A stretch of DNA of 38,014 bases from NCBI GenBank assembly GCA_009784895.1, contig WQXJ01000001.1, forward strand, positions 76,479 to 114,492, given 5' to 3'. Made by a program: the position numbers and the translations under genes. Shown here piece after piece: positions 8,750 to 19,925 of the stretch (the first letter of the stretch is position 1; the number at the start of each line of letters is the position of its first letter). This DNA is from Micrococcales bacterium. GTDB taxonomy: Bacteria; Actinomycetota; Actinomycetes; Actinomycetales; WQXJ01. Under the pieces are notes generated by a model. The model made no database searches and was not told where the DNA came from. It saw only the letters and a program-made list of their open reading frames with translations.

Positions 8750-10483
8750 GTGGTAGCCCAAGGGCCGCCCCTGACCCCAGGTGGCGATCCGGCATCGAGG
8801 GCCGCACGGCTGGAGGCGGCCCTGGCCGATACGCGCGCCAGAGCCGCTGCCCTGACCGCCCGTGGCCAGGCCTTGGCCAAAGAACTAGAGCAGGTCAGGG
8901 GGGCCTTAGCCGATCTAGCGTGGCGCCAACCCGGCCGCCGGCAAGGCCAGGTCAACGAATACGCTGAAGCCCTAGAGTCTGAGGTTTCGGACCGCTTAGA
9001 CCGAATCCTGGGACGGGCCGAAACGATGCTGGCTGACGGTGACACAGCGGCCAAACGGGAGCGTGACACAGCCCTAAGCTCCCATCAGACCCTTGTCTCC
9101 CTAGCCGCCAAAGAGGTGGCTGAGCTCAAAGCCACAACTCAAGCCCAGGCTCGGGTCTACCGGCAACAGACCCAAGCCCAATGCGACTCGATCACGGCCG
9201 AGGCCAACGCCCGGGCGGAAGAGTTGCGCTCGACGGCCAACCGGGCCGCGCTTGAACGCCGTCAAGTCGTAGTGGCCGAGTCAACGGCCCTGTCCGAGTC
9301 AGCTCGGCGCGAAATCGACACCATGAGGGCAGTGGCCGAGCGTGAGGTCAACGAAGTCCTCGGTGGCGCCAAGCGTGAGGCTGACGAACTCATGCACTCC
9401 ACCAATACCGAATTGGATCAGGTTATTGGCGACCTCCAGGCTGAGGTCGCAGCCTATCGCGAGGCCACTTTGGATGAAGCCGAGCAGGTTCTGGTGGCCG
9501 CACGCCTGGAGGCTGACGACATCCGCTCCCAAGCCGACCTAGAGGCCACAATGGCGTTGGAGAGCGCCCGGGAGGACTACGACGCGACCATGGCTGAGGT
9601 CGATGCCTACGGCCTTGAGCAGCGCAATATGGCCGCCGCTGAGGCTGGTCAAGTCAGGTCTGCCGTCCAAGGTGAGACCCGCGTTATGCGGGCGGACGCC
9701 GAATCCTATTCCCGCTCTTTGCGCGAGCAGGCTGATACCGAAGCCTCGGTCAGGCGGGCCGATGCCTTGACCCACGCCGCAGCCGTGCGCGAACAAGCTG
9801 AACAAGACGCCGCTTCGCTAACCGCCAAGGCCAGGATGGAAGGCGCCCAGATCCGGGCTGAAGCCTCGGCCAATTCGACCACTGTTCGCCGCACGGCCGA
9901 GGAAGAAGCGGCCCAGGCCACGGCCGACGCCCGCTTGGCGGCCGAACAGGTTCTAACTGCGGCGCGCCAGGTCTCTGCCAGCCGGCTAGAGGATGCCAGG
10001 ATCGAAGCCGACCAATTGGTCTCTCAAGCTCGCCAAGCCATGGAGCGGATGGAGACGACTATTGCCCAGCGCACTGAGACCAATCTGGCTCGCCTCAGTG
10101 AGGACCATGAGCGATCAGTCAGGGATGCCGAGCGATTGATCGCCGGGCCGGCCGAGCAGCGCTCCCAGGCCACCCAGCAACTACTTGAGGCCCAGGAACA
10201 GGCCAGCCAGGTCATCTCCCACGCCGATGACTACGTCGAAGTGCTAATGCTGGGGGCCCGTGAAGAGGCGGACTCAATCCTGGCCGAGGCCAACGCCACG
10301 GCCCAGGCCACGATGGACCAGGCCATTGCCGAGGCCTCAGAGCACCGCCAGCGCCAGCAACTTGAGATTGACCGTTTGCAGGGCCAGCGCCAGGCGCTCG
10401 ACTCCTACCTGACGCGCCTGCGCCGCTTGTTGTCACGTGACCTGGGACGCCCAGGCAAATCCAGCAAGAGGCCCGGGCCCTAG
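8750..10483 (+). CDS. Second hendecad coiled-coil protein, paralogue of the upstream gene
   Basis: 577 residues from GTG 8750, with a purine-rich GAGGGA at 8734-8739. The N-terminal 110 residues are an ordinary Ala/Arg/Leu-rich helix with no DivIVA-type module. From about residue 183 to 435 the sequence divides into some 23 consecutive 11-residue units (VAEREVNEVLG, GAKREADELMH, QAEQDAASLTA). The end, IDRLQGQRQALDSYLTRLRR, aligns with the end of the upstream protein. Both genes therefore derive from one ancestor, and this copy lacks the membrane-targeting start. Likely a partner filament or scaffold. Its stop overlaps the stop of the convergent hydrolase gene in a shared CTAG. Confidence 0.72.
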   Translation: MVAQGPPLTPGGDPASRAARLEAALADTRARAAALTARGQALAKELEQVRGALADLAWRQPGRRQGQVNEYAEALESEVSDRLDRILGRAETMLADGDTAAKRERDTALSSHQTLVSLAAKEVAELKATTQAQARVYRQQTQAQCDSITAEANARAEELRSTANRAALERRQVVVAESTALSESARREIDTMRAVAEREVNEVLGGAKREADELMHSTNTELDQVIGDLQAEVAAYREATLDEAEQVLVAARLEADDIRSQADLEATMALESAREDYDATMAEVDAYGLEQRNMAAAEAGQVRSAVQGETRVMRADAESYSRSLREQADTEASVRRADALTHAAAVREQAEQDAASLTAKARMEGAQIRAEASANSTTVRRTAEEEAAQATADARLAAEQVLTAARQVSASRLEDARIEADQLVSQARQAMERMETTIAQRTETNLARLSEDHERSVRDAERLIAGPAEQRSQATQQLLEAQEQASQVISHADDYVEVLMLGAREEADSILAEANATAQATMDQAIAEASEHRQRQQLEIDRLQGQRQALDSYLTRLRRLLSRDLGRPGKSSKRPGP

Positions 10484-11307
10484 TTCATCTGGCGATAGGC
10501 CTCGCGCAGCAAGCCGGCTGCCAGATCTGGGGCCTCAACCGGGCTGAGATGGGCCACATCGCTTACCACCACCAATTTGGCCTGCACGCCCAAGGCCTCG
10601 ACCATGGCCTCGGCTGCGCTGGTTGGCACCAAGGGATCTTCGGCTCCGCTAACCACCGTGGCCGGCAGTCCCCACCGGCGCAAAGTGCCAAAGGAGTCAG
10701 GCCGCGCTGCCATGGCTGTTTGAGCCCAAGCCACACCTGGGGGGTTGGCTGCCCCAATCCAAGCCCTCACCTGGGCCAGGCGGTCGGGGTGTTGGCTGGC
10801 CGTGGTGGTCGAAACCATTTGGTCCGCCAACGGCACTAAGGAGGCCACCGAGTTTTCCTCTGTCACCCGCCGCGCCACCGCCAGCCGGCTCTGCCGCGCG
10901 GCGGTGGCATCGGCCTCGGCCTTGGTGTGCATTAGCACCACACCGGCCAACAGCTCCGGGTGGTGTCGCATCAGGGCCATGGTGACGTAGCCACCCATCG
11001 ACACTCCCGCCACCACCGCCTGGTTCACCCCAAGCCGCCGCAAGCTCTGAGCCACCAGATCTGCCGCCGCTTCGACCGTGGCCTGGGCACAAATGGGCGA
11101 CTGGCCCTGCCCTGGCAAATCGATCAAAACGATTGGGACCGAAGTCATGACCCCGGTCAAGGCGGTAAACATAGTCGAATCAAAGGGGTAGGCGTGCAGT
11201 AGCACCAGCGGTACCACCCCGGCTTCGAGTTCGACCACCTGTTGGCACAAGGCCGGTGGCTCGAACGGCCCAAACCGCCCGGTCAAACCAATCGCCAACG
11301 GCGTCAT
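10480..11307 (-). CDS. Alpha/beta hydrolase
   Basis: 275 residues from ATG 11307, which overlaps the upstream hydrolase stop as ATGA; the frame is open for 42 more codons upstream but the coupled start is preferred. An alpha/beta-hydrolase fold is clear: LLHAYPFD near 37-43 (oxyanion loop), DLPGQGQS at 63-70, nucleophile elbow GVSMGG with Ser103, acid GAEDPLVP with Asp224, and base VAHLSPVEAP with His253. Spacing fits the 260-290-residue esterase/peroxidase-like group. The substrate cannot be read from sequence. No signal peptide, so cytosolic. It follows a second hydrolase of another subfamily in the same operon. Confidence 0.85.
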   Translation of the reverse strand: MTPLAIGLTGRFGPFEPPALCQQVVELEAGVVPLVLLHAYPFDSTMFTALTGVMTSVPIVLIDLPGQGQSPICAQATVEAAADLVAQSLRRLGVNQAVVAGVSMGGYVTMALMRHHPELLAGVVLMHTKAEADATAARQSRLAVARRVTEENSVASLVPLADQMVSTTTASQHPDRLAQVRAWIGAANPPGVAWAQTAMAARPDSFGTLRRWGLPATVVSGAEDPLVPTSAAEAMVEALGVQAKLVVVSDVAHLSPVEAPDLAAGLLREAYRQMN

Positions 11308-12071
11308 GGCGTCTCCTTCTTGGCGTAGGTCTGATAGGGGCCAAGCCAAGTCTCCGGCAGGGGCATATCCGTCACACCGGTCGACATGGCCAAATTGCCC
11401 AAGGCCCAATGCACCGCCCGTTCGCCAATCCAAAGATGACCAAAGCCCTTGCCTGGGACCACCTTGGCCTGACTAACCATGGCGAAACGGAGCTTGGCCG
11501 GTGCCGGAGGCAGGAACTGGTCGCGCTCGGGCACCAAGGCGACTAGCGGTTTGCGACTGGCGGCCCAAGCCAGCAGGTGAGCTGAACCGGTCCGCTTTAG
11601 CGGAGGCGACAGCAAAACCGCCCCTTCGATCGGCAAAGTGGCTCCGTGCATTAGGACAACTTCGCTGCCAAAGGACCAACCAACTAACCAAGGCGAACCC
11701 AAGCCATGGTCTAGGACCCAAGCCAAAGCCGCTTCGGCATCGTGCCGCTCCCCTACCCCGCCTTCGAACACGCCGCTGGAGCGCCCCAGCGAGGATTCGG
11801 TACCACGCGAGTTGAACCGCAACACCGCCAGCCCGGTCAGTGCCGGCAGGCGCCAGGCGGCCTTGCGGAATAGATGCGAGTCCATCGAGCCGCCCTCTGT
11901 TGGCAAGGGATGGAGCAAGACGACTGTCGCCTTGGGCGGCTGGTCCTCCGGTAATGCCAGCTCACCGACCAGTTCCAAACCATCAGCTGTATGGATCGCG
12001 ACAACCTCACGCCTGGCCGGCAAAATAGTGTGGGCCCCAAGCTTTACCCGGGTGGCGGTCGGTTGGCTCAC
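11304..12071 (-). CDS. Alpha/beta hydrolase, dienelactone-hydrolase/YfbB-like
   Basis: 255 residues with a beta-rich start, a LHPLPTEGGSMDS segment near 53-65 (oxyanion region), FNSRGTESS at 86-94, nucleophile elbow GWSFGS with Ser133, acid PERDQFLPP with Asp184, and base FGHLWIGE with His212. The RFNSRGTESS segment is typical of the KANL3/Tex30-type and dienelactone-hydrolase-like hydrolases that act on small esters or lipids. The substrate is unknown. It is the first gene of a two-gene minus-strand unit and its 5' region holds the structured element at 12149-12246, so expression may be attenuated there. Confidence 0.8.
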   Translation of the reverse strand: MSQPTATRVKLGAHTILPARREVVAIHTADGLELVGELALPEDQPPKATVVLLHPLPTEGGSMDSHLFRKAAWRLPALTGLAVLRFNSRGTESSLGRSSGVFEGGVGERHDAEAALAWVLDHGLGSPWLVGWSFGSEVVLMHGATLPIEGAVLLSPPLKRTGSAHLLAWAASRKPLVALVPERDQFLPPAPAKLRFAMVSQAKVVPGKGFGHLWIGERAVHWALGNLAMSTGVTDMPLPETWLGPYQTYAKKETP

Positions 12072-12148
12072 GCCTTTGAGCTTAGATCACTTGGTGTCGC
12101 CTGGGGGCGACCGCAGCCGGCGGGAATTGTTCACCAGCCCCCTGGGTG

Positions 12149-12246
12149 GAAAAGAAAAAGCCGGCTGGCCCGACCGAATAACGCCCAATCATTGGCGCCC
12201 TTTGAGGGCGGCGGGGCGAAACTGCCTCACGGTCAAGCCAGCCGGC
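12149..12246 (-). terminator. Intrinsic terminator-like stem of the candidate RNA
   Basis: Arms 12230-12246 and 12160-12176 form an uninterrupted 17-bp stem in minus-strand RNA, including two G-U pairs, followed by a ten-base U-rich tract with one C. The loop is long (53 bases) and itself contains a GCGCCAAT/ATTGGGCG hairpin at about 12183-12199, so it could also act as a regulated attenuator of the hydrolase operon. Confidence 0.55.
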
Positions 12247-12314
12247 GGCTAAGGCGCGACCAGCGGGACCAGGTGTAAGCCGCCGCTCCTTAGGCTGGAG
12301 CTACCGGGAGCTGC
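12149..12314 (-). ncRNA. Candidate structured small RNA or 5' leader
   Basis: A gene-free region between nucS and the hydrolase pair folds well as minus-strand RNA. From the 5' side: a small hairpin (GGAGC/GCTCC arms near 12284-12300), a hairpin with arms GGCGGCT/AGCCGCC (about 12243-12286), then a 17-bp closing stem (12230-12246 with 12160-12176) enclosing a 53-base multi-hairpin loop and followed by a U-rich tract at 12149-12159. The two non-Watson-Crick positions in the long stem are G-U pairs only on the minus strand, where the U-tract also lies. A TGTATAGT element sits just upstream. It does not match any RNA family I can recall (not RNase P, tmRNA, SRP or 6S). Confidence 0.5.
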
Positions 12315-12320
12315 TTCCGC

Positions 12321-12328
12321 ACTATACA
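12321..12328 (-). promoter_or_regulatory. extended -10 (TGTATAGT) for the candidate RNA
   Basis: TGTATAGT on the minus strand is a near-consensus extended -10 and would start a transcript at about 12314. A second identical octamer lies 48 bases upstream at 12369-12376. No convincing -35 is seen for either. Confidence 0.4.
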
Positions 12329-12433
12329 CCGGCCGCCACCGGGTCTCGCCTCGCCAGACCCGCCAGGGACTATACAAGAGAGGCGCTACCCCCCTACCTC
12401 TGACGCGGATTGGCCAAATTCTTGACCAAGGCC

Positions 12434-13129
12434 TCAAAAAAGCCTTTCGTCTGGTTTGTCCAGACCCCTCAACGCGTCGTAATCGATGACTACGCAACGG
12501 TGGCCTCGATCCTGGGCTAGAACCCTGGCTTGTGGCCTGATCACCTGGGCAGCCAGCAAACCAGTCACCGGCCCAAGGGAGGCGTCCCGGTTGAGCATTT
12601 CGACGTAGCGACTGAGCTGTTCAACACCGTCGATTTCACCTCGCCGCTTAACTTCAACCGCAACCGAACCACCGCCTAAATGCCGCAGTAGCAAATCAAC
12701 CGGTCCCAGCGGGGTCGGGTATTCGCGCCTGACCAGTTGCAGATCCTGACCTAGCAGCTCAACCCTTTGAGCCAACAACTCCTGCAAATGAGCCTCAACC
12801 CCGTCTTTGACCAGACCCGGATCCCGACCTAGTTCATGGGCGATTTCCTCGATCACTTCAAAAACAACGATCCGCAGGCGGTCATCGGTTTTGAGGTGAT
12901 CGACCTGCCAGATTTGCCTGGCCCCGGCCTGCCGTTCAGCGGCAGTTGGCTCGGTTTGACTTAGCCGGCAAGGCGGATTCATCCAGTTCAACGGTTTGTA
13001 CGAACCGCCGTCAGAGTGGATCAGGACAGAGCCATCGGCTTTTATCAGTACAAGCCTGACAGCTGGGTCCAAATGAGCCTCAAGCCGCCCGGAGTAGTCA
13101 ACGGCGCAGCGCAGGATAATCGCTCGCAC
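12434..13129 (-). CDS. nucS: Mismatch-specific endonuclease NucS/EndoMS
   Basis: 231 residues from GTG 13129. NucS performs non-canonical mismatch repair in actinobacteria and archaea that lack MutS/MutL, cutting both strands at G-T, G-G and T-T mismatches. Motifs of the PD-(D/E)XK nuclease domain are present: GPVDLL with Asp145, AVEVKRRG with Glu159 and Lys161, and QLSRYVE with Gln171. The N-terminal half is the beta-rich DNA-binding/dimerisation domain (YSGRLEAHL near 12-20). The C-terminal ERLF resembles the beta-clamp-binding tail described for this family. The start lies six bases after a TAGGTT element with no Shine-Dalgarno, so the mRNA may be leaderless. It is divergent from the adenosyltransferase gene. 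Identification is secure. Confidence 0.96.
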   Translation of the reverse strand: MRAIILRCAVDYSGRLEAHLDPAVRLVLIKADGSVLIHSDGGSYKPLNWMNPPCRLSQTEPTAAERQAGARQIWQVDHLKTDDRLRIVVFEVIEEIAHELGRDPGLVKDGVEAHLQELLAQRVELLGQDLQLVRREYPTPLGPVDLLLRHLGGGSVAVEVKRRGEIDGVEQLSRYVEMLNRDASLGPVTGLLAAQVIRPQARVLAQDRGHRCVVIDYDALRGLDKPDERLF

Positions 13130-13135
13130 CGACCC

Positions 13136-13141
13136 AACCTA
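13136..13141 (-). promoter_or_regulatory. candidate -10 element for leaderless nucS
   Basis: TAGGTT on the minus strand is followed by six bases and then the nucS GTG. No Shine-Dalgarno is visible. It is the same hexamer found before glgC. Confidence 0.38.
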
Positions 13142-13170
13142 CCGTGTTGCTGCCCGGTGCCAGCCGCCTA

Positions 13171-13184
13171 GCGCACTAGTGTGC
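13171..13184. promoter_or_regulatory. 14-bp near-palindrome with overlapping -10 elements
   Basis: GCGCACTAGTGTGC is self-complementary except for one symmetrical C/T pair, centred on CTAG. It contains TAGTGT at 13177-13182, ending six bases before the adenosyltransferase ATG at 13189, which again suggests a leaderless start. The symmetry could also serve a dimeric repressor; I see no regulator gene nearby. Confidence 0.33.
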
Positions 13185-13188
13185 CGAC

Positions 13189-13800
13189 ATGGTCACAATC
13201 TCTCGCCTCTACACCGGCCGTGGTGACTTAGGTCAAACTGACCTGGCCAACGGCGCGCGGGTGGCCAAAACCGACTGGCGCATCGTGGCGCTGGGGGCCT
13301 TGAGCGAAGCCAACGCGACGCTGGGTTTGGCTTTGGCCGCTGGCGCCGGCCCGGCAGAAGCCATCGAGGCACTGCAGCAAGAGCTCTTTGACCTTGGGGC
13401 TGATATTGCCATGCCTTTGCCTTTGGCCGATGCCGCCTGCCGGGCACCCGGCCCAGGGGCGACTTCGGCTGGGGCGCCAAGGATTTCGCCAGAGCAAGTC
13501 AAGGCCATAGAAACCCAAATCGATGGCCTTAGCGCCTCCTTGCCACCTTTGCATTCGTTTGTCTTGCCAGGCGGCGGCGAGGTGGCAGTCAGGCTGCATC
13601 TGGCGGCGACGGTCCTGCGGCGGGCGGAACGCGCCGCCTGGGCGGCCGCGGAGCGGTTTGGCACTGATTGTGCCGGTGGGCTGAATTCGCTCGCCCTGAG
13701 CTACCTCAACCGCCTCTCAGACCTGGTTTTTGCTTTGGCACGTGTCGCTAGTCAAGGCCAAGAGACCCTCTGGCGGTCGAAGGCTGAACGGGCCGGTTAA
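13189..13800 (+). CDS. PduO-type cob(I)alamin adenosyltransferase, divergent active site
   Basis: 203 residues. The family transfers adenosyl from ATP to cob(I)alamin to make coenzyme B12 in the cytosol. Support: the N-terminal TGRGDLGQTDLANGARVAKT (aligning with the usual TGDDGTTGL..G.RV.K), FVLPGGGEVAVRLHLAA, RRAERAAWAA and YLNRLSDLVFALARV near the C-terminus, which are hallmark segments. Changes: the usual (V/C)DE(L/A)N reads LSEAN, losing the Asp, and the phosphate-binding GTT reads GQT with an inserted Arg upstream. Family assignment is good, full activity less certain. The ATG has no Shine-Dalgarno and lies six bases after TAGTGT. It is convergent with the atp operon. No B12-dependent enzyme is seen in the window. 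Confidence 0.85.
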   Translation: MVTISRLYTGRGDLGQTDLANGARVAKTDWRIVALGALSEANATLGLALAAGAGPAEAIEALQQELFDLGADIAMPLPLADAACRAPGPGATSAGAPRISPEQVKAIETQIDGLSASLPPLHSFVLPGGGEVAVRLHLAATVLRRAERAAWAAAERFGTDCAGGLNSLALSYLNRLSDLVFALARVASQGQETLWRSKAERAG

Positions 13801-13805
13801 AGCCA

Positions 13806-13834
13806 TCGGGGCCTGGCTTTCGACCAGACCCCGA
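13806..13834 (-). terminator. Terminator hairpin of the atp operon
   Basis: Arms 13806-13816 and 13824-13834 pair over 11 positions with a seven-base loop. The single non-standard position is G-U on the minus strand but C-A on the plus strand, so the stem is perfect only for transcripts coming from atpC, which ends 17 bases away. A short T-rich stretch follows. Confidence 0.6.
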
Positions 13835-13850
13835 GGCAATAGAGACGTTC

Positions 13851-14123
13851 CTAGGCAGCTAGTGAACCCTCGTCTGTGGCGATAGTGACTTGGTCGGAGT
13901 CAACCGAGACGAAGCCGCCAATAACTTGAGCGTGAATCTCACCGCCGCCTGCTTTTTCAACCTTGACCTCGCCATCGGCCAAAATCGCCAACAGCGGCTG
14001 GTGCTGAGGGTAGATCCCCAGGGGCCCGCCAGCGGTGGGCACCAGCACGAACTTGCCGTCACCTCGCCAAACCGTCCCCGAATAGTCGACGATTTGAACC
14101 GCTAAAGTCAGGTCGCTGGCCAT
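13851..14123 (-). CDS. atpC: ATP synthase epsilon subunit, short form
   Basis: 90 residues from ATG 14123, one base after the atpD stop; a frame-open start further upstream would overlap atpD by 59 bases and is rejected. It is part of the F1 central stalk, linking gamma to the c-ring. The beta-sandwich domain is complete (LAVQIVDYSGTVWRG, GPLGIYPQHQPLLAIL, GGFVSVDSDQVTIATDEG). The usual C-terminal two-helix domain, which inhibits ATP hydrolysis in many bacteria, is absent: the protein stops at about residue 90 against 120-140 in most. Short epsilons occur in some actinobacteria, so this is probably normal for the lineage. It is the last gene of the operon. Confidence 0.93.
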   Translation of the reverse strand: MASDLTLAVQIVDYSGTVWRGDGKFVLVPTAGGPLGIYPQHQPLLAILADGEVKVEKAGGGEIHAQVIGGFVSVDSDQVTIATDEGSLAA

Positions 14124-14124
14124 G

Positions 14125-16586
<2,462 letters not shown>

Positions 16587-16592
16587 TTGGTG

Positions 16593-18221
<1,629 letters not shown>

Positions 18222-18264
18222 GGTGTTCTTTCCTTGGTAGTTGTATGCCTCAGCGGTGCGGTAG

Positions 18265-19077
18265 TTATGCGGCGATAGCTCGTTTCAGATCAACAAAGCG
18301 GGCCACGACGGTGCCATCGACCACGTCGTCACCAACTCGGATCCTCAGGCCGCCCACCATGTCAGGGTCAACGGCCACGTTGATTTGGATTGCTTGACCG
18401 TACTCGTTTTCGAGTAGGGCACTCAATTTGTCGATTTGGGCTTGGCTCAGGGCCTTGGCCGTGGTGACCACTGCCACCAGTCGGTTGCGGCGGGCCGCCA
18501 CCAAGTCACCGAGGTGACCGAGTGAAGTGCGGATGCCCTTGCCCCGCGGATGGGTTGAGGCCCGGCGCACCAATAGCAGGGTCTCGGGTAACACCTGTCC
18601 GTCAAAGACTTGGTCAACCAGCACCAGCCGAGCCTGACTGGGCGCGACTATGTCCCCCAGGGCGGTGCGCAGGTCGCGGTTGGACACGAGCATGACATCA
18701 AGTTCGAATAGCTCGGATTCAACCTGCTTCAGCAGGCCCTTGAGCTGCGCCCCCAATAGGACAGCGTCGTAGCCAAGTTGCTCCAGCGCGTCGGCTAGAT
18801 CAGCATCATGGCTCCACCGCTGGGAGACAACAAAGGCTGCTAGTTCAACCGCCTTGGCCGGAAAGGACTCCAACGACTGCCGCAGCACCTGCTCACGCGA
18901 GGCCGCGTCCCGGTTTGGGTTGGCCAGCGCCCTCACCAGTGCTGGTGACTTGTCAAGCGCGTAGACCAAGGCAAACAAGGTCTGCGAAACCTGCTCGGCC
19001 GTGGCCGCGTCATCGCCAACCACCTGGTCGAGGCGGTCGGTGCATTGATTCAGCGCAGCGAGCGATCCTCCAAGCAT
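18265..19077 (-). CDS. atpH: ATP synthase delta subunit
   Basis: 270 residues, the peripheral-stalk cap (OSCP-type) that joins the b dimer to the top of F1. The N-terminal helical domain ends near 105 and the C-terminal domain carries [20 protein letters not shown], the conserved G...DGS.......L end. It is longer than E. coli delta (177) but normal for actinobacteria. It is a separate gene, unlike the b-delta fusion of mycobacteria. The ATG directly follows the atpF TAA with no spacer, indicating coupling. Confidence 0.94.
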   Translation of the reverse strand: MLGGSLAALNQCTDRLDQVVGDDAATAEQVSQTLFALVYALDKSPALVRALANPNRDAASREQVLRQSLESFPAKAVELAAFVVSQRWSHDADLADALEQLGYDAVLLGAQLKGLLKQVESELFELDVMLVSNRDLRTALGDIVAPSQARLVLVDQVFDGQVLPETLLLVRRASTHPRGKGIRTSLGHLGDLVAARRNRLVAVVTTAKALSQAQIDKLSALLENEYGQAIQINVAVDPDMVGGLRIRVGDDVVDGTVVARFVDLKRAIAA

Positions 19078-19635
19078 TTAGCTCTCCTTGGCCGCTGTGG
19101 CCTGCTCGTTCGTTTCAAGATCGGCTAGGAAGCGGTCGATCACGCGGCCCGCCAGGGCCGAGTCCTTCAACGCCTCGCCGACAATTCGCTCGGCCAGTTC
19201 GGTAGCCAAGGCGCCAACATCTTGGCGCAGCGCCACCTGGGCAGACTTATGCTCGGATTCGATCTGGCGCTGGGCCGCTGCCAAAATGGCACCAGCCTCA
19301 TCCTTGGCCTTGGTCCGGGAATCGGCTTGAATCGCCGCGGCGTCAGCCTTGGCTTCCTCCCTGATGCGGGCAGCCTCAACCCTGGCCTGTTCGATCTCAT
19401 CGCCCAAGCCGGACCGGACCTGGTCAATTTCATCTTGGGCGGCTTCGGCTCGCTTCAGCCCACCTTCGATTAGGTCCGCCCGTTCATCGAGCATCTTGAG
19501 GTAGCGCGGTACGCCGTACTTGGCCACCGCCAAGGCGATCAGAACTAGGCAGATGGCCGACAAAATGACCTCGTCCCACGGGGGGACGAACATCAAGATG
19601 CCGTCCGGCACCAAGCTCTCTTCTGCCAACCACAT
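19078..19635 (-). CDS. atpF: ATP synthase b subunit
   Basis: 185 residues, membrane-anchored peripheral stalk. One membrane helix at about 22-40 (EVILSAICLVLIALAVAKYG), the conserved PRYLKMLDERADLIEGGL at its end, then a long charged helix with right-handed coiled-coil character (RVEAARIREEAKADAAAI). ATG 19635 lies five bases before the atpE stop region in the usual c-b order; a second ATG at codon 15 would remove part of the periplasmic start. Standard operon position between atpE and atpH. Confidence 0.94.
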   Translation of the reverse strand: MWLAEESLVPDGILMFVPPWDEVILSAICLVLIALAVAKYGVPRYLKMLDERADLIEGGLKRAEAAQDEIDQVRSGLGDEIEQARVEAARIREEAKADAAAIQADSRTKAKDEAGAILAAAQRQIESEHKSAQVALRQDVGALATELAERIVGEALKDSALAGRVIDRFLADLETNEQATAAKES

Positions 19636-19640
19636 GATCG

Positions 19641-19922
<282 letters not shown>

Positions 19923-19925
19923 TCA

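Noticed and set aside
12149-12376. Match of the structured region to RNase P RNA, tmRNA, SRP RNA, T-box or cobalamin riboswitch
   Set aside because: I looked for their conserved cores (for example GAGGAAAGTCC, the GGAAGCAGC loop in context, GGGTGGTACCGCG, GCCACTG) and found none in the right setting.
12378-12410. Plus-strand hairpin with six consecutive C in the loop, recalling the actinobacterial 6C RNA
   Set aside because: The 6C class has two such hairpins; only one is present here and other evidence in the region points to the minus strand.
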